From contig JAJFJI010000344.1 in the NCBI GenBank assembly GCA_021774205.1, forward strand, positions 1-12,993: a stretch of 12,993 bases of DNA, read 5' to 3'. A program made the translations under genes and the position numbers. Positions within the stretch are counted from its first letter, which is position 1, and each line of letters starts with the position of its first letter. The notes below the pieces were generated by a model. The model worked only from the letters and a program-made list of their open reading frames with translations, searched no databases and had not been told where the DNA came from. Shown here one piece after another: positions 7,980-12,993 of the stretch. This DNA is from Nitrosomonas sp. Lineage in GTDB: Bacteria > Pseudomonadota > Gammaproteobacteria > Burkholderiales > Nitrosomonadaceae.

Positions 7980-8027
7980 CATAGTTTCTCAACACCAAAA
8001 TTTCCAGTCCTGAAATTAAACAGAAAA

Positions 8028-8699
8028 ATGTATAACATTCCAGTTATTGCCATTGATGGCCCTTCTGCATCCGGTAAGGGCACCATTGCGCAACTAGTAG
8101 CAAAAAAACTTGGCTTTCATTATCTCGATAGCGGCGCGCTCTATCGTTTGGTCGCATTGCAATCAATGCGTTCGGGTACTGACTTTACCGATGAAATAAT
8201 GCTGACCAAAATTGCCAGAAATCTTGACGTTTTTTTTAAAGGAGATAAAATCTTTTTAACAGGCAGGGATGTTTCTGATGCAATCCGTGAAGAACAGTGT
8301 GGCATCCGGGCCTCTGAGATTGCTACATACCCATCCGTTAGAATTGCATTAATTACGCGTCAACGTGCATTTCGCCAACCCCCTGGCTTGGCAACAGATG
8401 GCCGTGATATGGGTTCAGTCATCTTTCCTGACGCAATTCTTAAAATTTTTCTCACCGCCAGTGCTGAAGTACGCGCACAACGGCGTTATAACCAGTTGAT
8501 GGAGAAAGGAATAAGTGCTAATATGGCGGCTTTGTTGCAAGATATACAGACGCGAGACGCGCGTGACAGCAATCGCAGCGTGGCACCATTGCAACATGGT
8601 AAAGATGCAAAGATACTGGAAACAACCGATCTTAGTATTGCCGAGGCAATGAATACGGTGCTGCAATGGTACGCTGAAATCGGCACCAACAGTGTTTGA
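8028..8699 (+). CDS. cmk: Cytidylate kinase
   Basis: A 223-residue CMP/dCMP kinase of normal length, phosphorylating CMP and dCMP with ATP in the cytoplasm during pyrimidine nucleotide recycling. The Walker A P-loop is GPSASGKGT (11-19), followed by GFHYLDSGALYRL, typical of bacterial Cmk. The nucleotide-monophosphate region carries ATDGRDMGSVIFPDA and an arginine-rich lid, RAQRRYNQL. The segment QTRDARDSNRSVAPL near the end is the conserved C-terminal Cmk block. The ATG has only a weak upstream purine stretch (CAGAAAA). Its position just before rpsA is the standard proteobacterial arrangement. Upstream of it lies the inverted-repeat element rather than aroA directly. Confidence 0.96.
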   Translation: MYNIPVIAIDGPSASGKGTIAQLVAKKLGFHYLDSGALYRLVALQSMRSGTDFTDEIMLTKIARNLDVFFKGDKIFLTGRDVSDAIREEQCGIRASEIATYPSVRIALITRQRAFRQPPGLATDGRDMGSVIFPDAILKIFLTASAEVRAQRRYNQLMEKGISANMAALLQDIQTRDARDSNRSVAPLQHGKDAKILETTDLSIAEAMNTVLQWYAEIGTNSV

Positions 8700-8825
8700 G
8701 CGTGGAACTAGACTTGCTTTTCATCGATAAGTTCAGCAACTTTGTTTATACAAAGCAATGCGACATGAAGAACATTATGGCTGAATAAACAATTGACAGA
8801 TCCACATTATTATCAACTAACCCAT

Positions 8826-8856
8826 CCCGCTTGATATTGAAAAGGCGGGTTTTTTT
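8826..8856 (+). terminator. Intrinsic terminator or attenuator upstream of rpsA
   Basis: CCCGC (8826-8830) pairs with GCGGG (8845-8849), extended by a T-G wobble and a T-A pair, and is followed by seven T residues (8850-8856). This is a good Rho-independent terminator for cmk transcripts. It ends only 17 bases before the rpsA start codon, so any rpsA transcript begun further upstream must read through it. Confidence 0.72.
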
Positions 8857-8859
8857 AAT
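8831..8859 (+). promoter_or_regulatory. Candidate sigma70 promoter for rpsA overlapping the terminator
   Basis: TTGATA (8831-8836) and TTTAAT (8854-8859) are separated by exactly 17 bp and each matches the sigma70 consensus at five of six positions. Transcription would start near 8866, leaving a leader of about 8 nt before the rpsA ATG and excluding the AGG at 8861-8863. It overlaps the terminator stem and T tract, so the match may partly reflect terminator composition. Confidence 0.4.
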
Positions 8860-8873
8860 CAGGTATTTTTTAA

Positions 8874-10589
8874 ATGACTACTGCTTCCCCAGCAACCGAA
8901 TCCCCCGAAAGCTTTGCTCAGCTTTTTGAAGAAAGCCTGACACGCAAAGAAATGCGTGTTGGTGAAGTTATTACCGCTGAAGTTGTGCGGGTTGACTACA
9001 ACATCGTCGTCGTTAATGCAGGACTAAAATCTGAAAGTTTTATTCCTGTGGAAGAATTTAAAAATGACAAAGGCGAAATTGAAGCCAAGCCAGGCGATTT
9101 TGTCAGCGTTGCCATTGAATCCCTGGAAGATGGCTATGGCGAGACACGCTTGTCGCGTGACAAAGCCAAACGTCTCACAGCATGGCATGAACTGGAAGAA
9201 GCCAAGGAAAGCGGTACCATTGTTAGTGGCATGGTTAATGGAAAGGTTAAAGGTGGCCTGACTGCAATGATTAACGGCATTCGCGCCTTCCTTCCGGGTT
9301 CACTGGTTGATATCCGTCCTGTTAAAGACACGACTCCTTTCGAAAACAAAGAAATGGAATTCAAGGTCATTAAACTTGACCGCAAACGTAATAATGTTGT
9401 CGTATCACGCCGCGCGGTACTGGAAGAAACGCAGGGGGCAGATCGTGAATCGCTACTGGCAAGCCTGCAGGAAGGTGCGGTAGTCAATGGTATTGTAAAA
9501 AATATTACCGATTATGGCGCCTTTGTAGATCTCGGTGGAATTGATGGCTTGCTGCATATTACAGATCTTGCGTGGCGTCGGGTGAAACATCCTTCTGAAG
9601 TGATCAATGTTGGTGATGAAGTAACTGCCAAAGTCCTTAAATTTGATCAAGAAAAAAACCGTGTTTCGTTGGGCCTGAAACAACTAAGCGAAGATCCATG
9701 GGTGGGACTCTCCCGACGTTATCCTCAAGGCACCCGCTTGTTTGGAAAGGTTACCAATCTCACTGATTATGGTGCATTTATTGAAATCGAGCAAGGGATC
9801 GAAGGTTTGGTGCATGTATCTGAAATGGACTGGACCAATAAAAATGTTTACCCATCAAAAATGGTTCAATTGGGTGACGAAGTAGAAGTTATGATCCTTG
9901 AAATTGACGAAGATCGTCGTCGTATTTCTCTCGGCATGAAGCAGTGCAAGCCGAATCCATGGGAAGATTTTTCCATGAATCAAGAAAAAGGCGACAAAGT
10001 TAAAGGACAAATCAAATCAATCACGGATTTTGGCGTGTTTATTGGATTGCCAGGAAATATTGACGGACTCGTTCATCTATCCGATCTATCCTGGAATTTA
10101 CCCGGTGAAGAAGCGGTCCGTAACTATAAAAAGGGCGACGAAATAGAAGCGCAAGTTTTATCTATTGATGTTGAACGTGAGCGCATTTCTCTGGGGATCA
10201 AGCAACTGGAAGGCGACCCATTTACCAATTTTGTTGCCACCCATGAAAAAAACACGATTATCGAAGGGTTAGTCAAATCTATTGATGCAAAAGGTGCTGT
10301 TATTGCATTAACTGAAGATGTCGAAGGCTATTTGCGCGCATCTGAGGTATCACGTGACAGAATTGAAGATATCCGCACCCTCCTTAATGAAGGTGACAAA
10401 ACTGAAACCATGATCATTAATATTGATCGCAAGAATCGTACGATAAATCTTTCAATTAAAGCAAAAGACAGAATTGATGAATCCAGTGCATTGCAAAAAA
10501 TCACCAAACAAAGTCCTGCCAGCACCGGAACAACCAGCCTGGGCGCTTTACTTAAAGCCAAGATGGACAAAAAAAATACGGAACAATAA
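8874..10589 (+). CDS. rpsA: 30S ribosomal protein S1
   Basis: A 571-residue S1 protein (E. coli S1 is 557) that binds mRNA leaders and helps the 30S subunit initiate on structured messages. Six S1 OB-fold repeats can be counted at about 28-95, 112-178, 199-267, 284-354, 371-441 and 457-527. Repeats 3-5 show the strong RNA-binding pattern (ITDYGAFVDL, LTDYGAFIEI, ITDFGVFIGL with GLVH-type segments). Repeats 1, 2 and 6 are more diverged, as usual. A short Lys-rich tail ends the protein. The start codon has only an AGG about 10 nt upstream. In E. coli rpsA also lacks a strong Shine-Dalgarno sequence and is translationally autoregulated by S1; similar control here is inferred. It is preceded by a terminator-promoter overlap and followed closely by ihfB, whose ribosome binding site overlaps the rpsA stop. 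Confidence 0.98.
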   Translation: MTTASPATESPESFAQLFEESLTRKEMRVGEVITAEVVRVDYNIVVVNAGLKSESFIPVEEFKNDKGEIEAKPGDFVSVAIESLEDGYGETRLSRDKAKRLTAWHELEEAKESGTIVSGMVNGKVKGGLTAMINGIRAFLPGSLVDIRPVKDTTPFENKEMEFKVIKLDRKRNNVVVSRRAVLEETQGADRESLLASLQEGAVVNGIVKNITDYGAFVDLGGIDGLLHITDLAWRRVKHPSEVINVGDEVTAKVLKFDQEKNRVSLGLKQLSEDPWVGLSRRYPQGTRLFGKVTNLTDYGAFIEIEQGIEGLVHVSEMDWTNKNVYPSKMVQLGDEVEVMILEIDEDRRRISLGMKQCKPNPWEDFSMNQEKGDKVKGQIKSITDFGVFIGLPGNIDGLVHLSDLSWNLPGEEAVRNYKKGDEIEAQVLSIDVERERISLGIKQLEGDPFTNFVATHEKNTIIEGLVKSIDAKGAVIALTEDVEGYLRASEVSRDRIEDIRTLLNEGDKTETMIINIDRKNRTINLSIKAKDRIDESSALQKITKQSPASTGTTSLGALLKAKMDKKNTEQ

Positions 10590-10598
10590 AGGAGAACC

Positions 10599-10889
10599 AT
10601 GACCAAATCTGAATTAATTTCCAGGCTTGCCGCACGTTTTCCACGACTGGTAACAAAAGATGCGGAGCTCGCGGTCAAAGTTATACTGGATGCAATGGCT
10701 AAAAGCCTATCGGATGGACAGCGTATAGAAATTCGTGGGTTCGGAAGCTTTGATCTAAACTATCGCCCGCCCCGTATCGGCCGCAACCCAAAATCTGGCG
10801 AAAAAGTACAAGTGCCTGAGAAATATGTGCCCCATTTTAAAGCAGGCAAGGAAATGCGTGAACGTGTCGATTACAATAGCGATGCGTAA
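10599..10889 (+). CDS. ihfB: Integration host factor subunit beta
   Basis: A 96-residue HU/IHF-family protein. IHF is a heterodimer with IhfA that binds a specific DNA sequence in the minor groove and bends DNA sharply in recombination, replication and transcription. MTKSELISRL at the start and IEIRGFGSFDLNYRPPRIGRNPKSGEKV (48-75) are characteristic. The arm residues RPPRIGRNP include the proline that intercalates at DNA kinks. The beta rather than alpha subunit is assigned from the N-terminus, the PEKYVPHFKAGKEMRERV ending and the position after rpsA. A strong ribosome binding site, AAGGAG (10589-10594), overlaps the end of rpsA, and the gap is only 9 nt, so the two are probably co-transcribed. 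Confidence 0.96.
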   Translation: MTKSELISRLAARFPRLVTKDAELAVKVILDAMAKSLSDGQRIEIRGFGSFDLNYRPPRIGRNPKSGEKVQVPEKYVPHFKAGKEMRERVDYNSDA

Positions 10890-10915
10890 CGTTTGTTCGC
10901 TGAAACTTGCACGCT

Positions 10916-10946
10916 AATTTCCCTCTCTTGCTGGAGAGGGAAATTT
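10916..10946 (+). terminator. Stable hairpin after ihfB, probable terminator
   Basis: AATTTCCCTCTC (10916-10927) pairs perfectly with GAGAGGGAAATT (10934-10945) across a 6-base loop. Only three T residues end the stem, so termination may be partial or the hairpin may instead protect the rpsA-ihfB mRNA 3' end. It lies 27 bp after the ihfB stop and before lapA. Confidence 0.55.
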
Positions 10947-11002
10947 AAGTGCGACAGACAAACTACAATCAAATACAAAATTTATTTTATAAAGGCTTTT
11001 TT

Positions 11003-11212
11003 ATGCGTTTAATTTTTTGGCTGCTACGCATAGTTGTATTTGTACTGCTGGTCAGCTTTATTGCAAAAAATTTTGATACCGTTACACTTCACTACTACCT
11101 TGATTACGAATATCAACTACCGCTTAGCATCGTATTACTGATATTTTTAGCGCTTGGCATGATAATCGGATACTTATCTTTCCTTGGCAATGAATCACGG
11201 AAAAAGGATTAG
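11003..11212 (+). CDS. lapA: LapA-family inner-membrane protein (DUF1049)
   Basis: A 69-residue protein with two transmembrane segments, at about 2-20 (LIFWLLRIVVFVLLVSFIA) and 40-60 (LPLSIVLLIFLALGMIIGYL). They are separated by the family-typical NFDTVTLHYYLDYEYQLPLS. LapA in E. coli works with LapB in controlling lipopolysaccharide synthesis at the inner membrane. The start used here has AAAGG at 10991-10995, 7 nt upstream; a GTG at 10949 would add 18 polar residues and has no better site. The stop is 3 nt before the pyrF start, indicating translational coupling. Unusually, lapB is not between lapA and pyrF, so the partner must lie elsewhere or be absent. The assignment rests on length, topology, the motif and position. 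Confidence 0.85.
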   Translation: MRLIFWLLRIVVFVLLVSFIAKNFDTVTLHYYLDYEYQLPLSIVLLIFLALGMIIGYLSFLGNESRKKD

Positions 11213-11215
11213 GCG

Positions 11216-11920
11216 ATGGTTGATCCGCGCATTATTGTCGCGCTGGATTGCCAAAACGAAAATGAAGCACTTGCTTTAACGGCAAAACTGGACCCTTCAC
11301 TATGTCGACTAAAGATTGGTAAAGAACTTTTCACAGCCACAGGACCGCAGTTAGTAGAAAAGCTAATGCGCCTTGGCTTTGAAATCTTTCTCGACCTGAA
11401 ATTTCATGACATCCCGAATACGGTTAAGAATGCCTGTATAGCTGCAACCCGCTTAGGTGTATGGATGATTAATGTTCATGCAATGGGTGGAAAAAAAATG
11501 TTGTTAGCCGCACGCAAAGCAATACCCATTGAAAAAACCAGACTCATTGCCGTTACGCTTCTTACTAGTATGGGGCCGAGTGATCTGAATGATATTGGCT
11601 TGTATGAAGCGCCGGAAGAAATTGTCCAACGCTTGGCCTTGCTAGCGCGAGATTGTGGACTAGACGGTGTTGTATGTTCAGCGCTGGAAACCAAACAACT
11701 TAAACAATTGATCCCCGATAATTTCTATCTGATAACGCCAGGAATACGCCCGATTGATAGCGCGACTAATGACCAACAGCGTGTGACAACGCCACGCCAA
11801 GCAATCGAAAATGGTTCGGATTATCTTGTTATTGGCCGCCCCATTACTCAAGCAAACGACCCGCTGTTAATGTTGCAGCGATTAACGGCAGAAATAAATA
11901 TTCAGAAGGTTACGCTTTAA
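11216..11920 (+). CDS. pyrF: Orotidine 5'-phosphate decarboxylase
   Basis: A 234-residue OMP decarboxylase of group I length, catalysing the last step of de novo UMP synthesis in the cytoplasm. It is a TIM-barrel enzyme. The first strand, IIVALD, holds the substrate aspartate D11; KIGKELF follows. The catalytic signature DLKFHDIPNT (60-69) contains the Asp-Lys-Asp charge network (D60, K62, D65). Other barrel elements are NVHAMGG, AVTLLTSM, GVVCSALE, the phosphate-binding LITPGIRP, and YLVIGRPIT near the end. AAAAGGA inside the end of lapA serves as ribosome binding site; the gap to lapA is 3 nt. It is followed by a strong bidirectional terminator. Confidence 0.97.
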   Translation: MVDPRIIVALDCQNENEALALTAKLDPSLCRLKIGKELFTATGPQLVEKLMRLGFEIFLDLKFHDIPNTVKNACIAATRLGVWMINVHAMGGKKMLLAARKAIPIEKTRLIAVTLLTSMGPSDLNDIGLYEAPEEIVQRLALLARDCGLDGVVCSALETKQLKQLIPDNFYLITPGIRPIDSATNDQQRVTTPRQAIENGSDYLVIGRPITQANDPLLMLQRLTAEINIQKVTL

Positions 11921-11976
11921 CTTTTGCAAGCATGAAGTTTCTTAGTTAACGCTTTCCTATCCCATCATTTTTAAAC

Positions 11977-12015
11977 AAAAAACCCCACAGTCCATTACTG
12001 AACTAGGGGGTTTTT
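11977..12015. terminator. Bidirectional intrinsic terminator between pyrF and the converging gene
   Basis: A5CCCC (11978-11986) pairs with GGGGT5 (12007-12015), with a smaller CAGT/ACTG hairpin inside. The plus strand ends in five T residues and the minus strand in six (complement of 11977-11982), so it can stop both pyrF and the minus-strand gene that ends at 12076. Confidence 0.85.
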
Positions 12016-12075
12016 ATGGTTTTAATATCTTAAAAATCAGATATTAAAGCACTATGTGTTAGCCTTGATTTACAC

Positions 12076-12993
12076 TTAGACTATAGTGATAATACCGTCA
12101 GAAAGCGCTACATCCGCTACATCAACACCAATTAAGGTAATATCAGCAACTTCAGGCGTGCCTGCATTTGAACCAAAGGGAGTAGTTTCCAATGTTACCA
12201 AAGTATCGCCACCATCTTCTGTAATCCAGACCTCTAATTCATCATTGTCGCCGTTGGCACCCGCAACCGCATCCCCATTGAGCATGAAACCGGTTCCGAT
12301 GACCAATGAATCATTACCCAATAAACCAAAACTAAAGATATCGGTCGAATCGCTGTCACCCAAATAGAAGATGTCATCCGCTGAAGTTGAAGCAGCAGTT
12401 GCACCATCAAGTGCTACTGGCGTTTCTAGGCCCATATCATCAAATGCAGCGATTGCGTCCGTGATAGCCGTATTCAATGAAGCCAACGTGTCAACATTAT
12501 CTTGGGCGGTTGCTTCAGCGGCAACGGCTTCAGCCAATGCGTCAATATTACCTTGCGCCGCCTCGACTGCAGCTTCTGCAGCAGTTTTGGCGTCAGTCAG
12601 CGGTGTGGCGCCAGCTGCACCGTCATATGCTGTAAATGCAGTACCAAAATCATCATTGCGCTGTTCTGCGTTGTTATTATCAACTGCCGTGTTTGCGTCA
12701 GCAGCTACTGCCCCATCAGCATCAATTGCCGCTTTATCAGCAGCAGTAAGATAGCCATCAGATACTGCAGTAGCAGTTAGTGCAGCAACACCAGCAGCAT
12801 CACCATCACCAACACCTGTTATCGCGGTCTTAAGATCCCCAAGTGCAGTCCCAAGATCAGTATCGCCATTGGCAGCAGCCGCAGCATCAGCTGTTTGTAG
12901 CAGTGCGCTCAAGTTGGCCGTTTCTGCCTCAATTTCAGCCACGGTTGGCGCATCAACGTCTGCTGGTGTAGTCGACGTAAACTCAGCACCCAG
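12076..12993 (-). CDS. C-terminal part of an acidic, probably type I-secreted protein
   Basis: The frame is open to the right edge, so only the last 305 residues are seen and the true start is outside; the GTG at 12942 is not a convincing start. The visible part has two regions. The first ~190 residues are Ala/Asp/Thr-rich and likely helical (TAAEAAVEAAQGNIDALAEA). The last ~100 are Gly/Asp-rich with alternating beta-like stretches (DDIFYLGDSD, NDSLVIGTGFMLNG, DELEVWITEDGGDTLVTLE), ending in ITLIGVDVADVALSDGIITIV. There are only three Lys, one Arg and no Cys or His. An acidic, cysteine-free protein with a beta-rich end finishing in small and hydrophobic residues resembles the C-terminal signals of type I secretion substrates, including S-layer-like and adhesin proteins. 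No clear RTX nonapeptide is visible. The class is inferred, not proven. Confidence 0.75.
   Translation of the reverse strand: MGAEFTSTTPADVDAPTVAEIEAETANLSALLQTADAAAAANGDTDLGTALGDLKTAITGVGDGDAAGVAALTATAVSDGYLTAADKAAIDADGAVAADANTAVDNNNAEQRNDDFGTAFTAYDGAAGATPLTDAKTAAEAAVEAAQGNIDALAEAVAAEATAQDNVDTLASLNTAITDAIAAFDDMGLETPVALDGATAASTSADDIFYLGDSDSTDIFSFGLLGNDSLVIGTGFMLNGDAVAGANGDNDELEVWITEDGGDTLVTLETTPFGSNAGTPEVADITLIGVDVADVALSDGIITIV

Noticed and set aside
7754..7984. Plus-strand 76-codon ORF, and a minus-strand 73-codon ORF at 7736-7957, inside the aroA-cmk element
   Set aside because: Neither has a good ribosome binding site or protein-like pattern; both run into the terminal inverted repeats and look like chance frames.
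8740..8755. CTTTGT/ACAAAG small palindrome between cmk and rpsA
   Set aside because: Only six pairs around a TTAT centre in AT-rich sequence; too short to support as an operator or terminator.
8793..8821. Perfect TTGACA box upstream of rpsA as a promoter
   Set aside because: At 16-18 bp spacing there is no acceptable -10 box (best ACTAAC), so I did not list it, although an upstream promoter cannot be excluded.
12086..12754. Plus-strand Ala/Ser-rich ORFs opposite the secreted protein
   Set aside because: They are shadows of the Ala/Asp-biased codons on the minus strand, which has the long frame open to the window edge and a terminator after its stop.

Overview
The window looks like a chromosomal housekeeping segment of a betaproteobacterium, most likely in or near Nitrosomonas/Nitrosomonadales. 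This is inferred from gene order (LysM protein-dprA-smg-topB, and aroA-cmk-rpsA-ihfB-lapA-pyrF), from protein character and from moderate GC content. No species marker such as rRNA is present, so the taxonomy is tentative.

Left block (about 100-5584, + strand): a secreted LysM-domain protein sits 18 nt before dprA (DNA processing and uptake). Then come smg (DUF494) and a long topoisomerase III with duplicated C-terminal modules. A 116-bp convergent gap follows, carrying a perfect 12-bp inverted repeat. Beyond it lies one small minus-strand gene for an unrecognised two-helix membrane protein (5701-5961).

Middle (5962-6423): 462 bp without a convincing gene, containing only short ORF fragments that may be decayed coding sequence.

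Right block (6424-11920, + strand): aroA (shikimate pathway), cmk (CMP kinase), rpsA (ribosomal protein S1), ihfB (IHF beta), lapA (small inner-membrane protein) and pyrF (OMP decarboxylase). This is a classical proteobacterial cluster linking aromatic amino-acid synthesis, pyrimidine nucleotides, translation and nucleoid architecture. Two departures stand out. A ~244-bp element with 21-bp imperfect terminal inverted repeats separates aroA from cmk, and lapB is absent between lapA and pyrF. A terminator hairpin just upstream of rpsA overlaps a good sigma70-like promoter.

Right edge (12076-12993, - strand): the C-terminal ~305 residues of a very acidic, Ala/Asp-rich protein, probably secreted by a type I system, facing pyrF across a bidirectional terminator. 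Its N-terminus lies outside the window. I found no tRNA, rRNA, CRISPR array or intact transposase. I did not find a clear novel multi-gene system; the most interesting items are the aroA-cmk element, the rpsA control region and the secreted protein.
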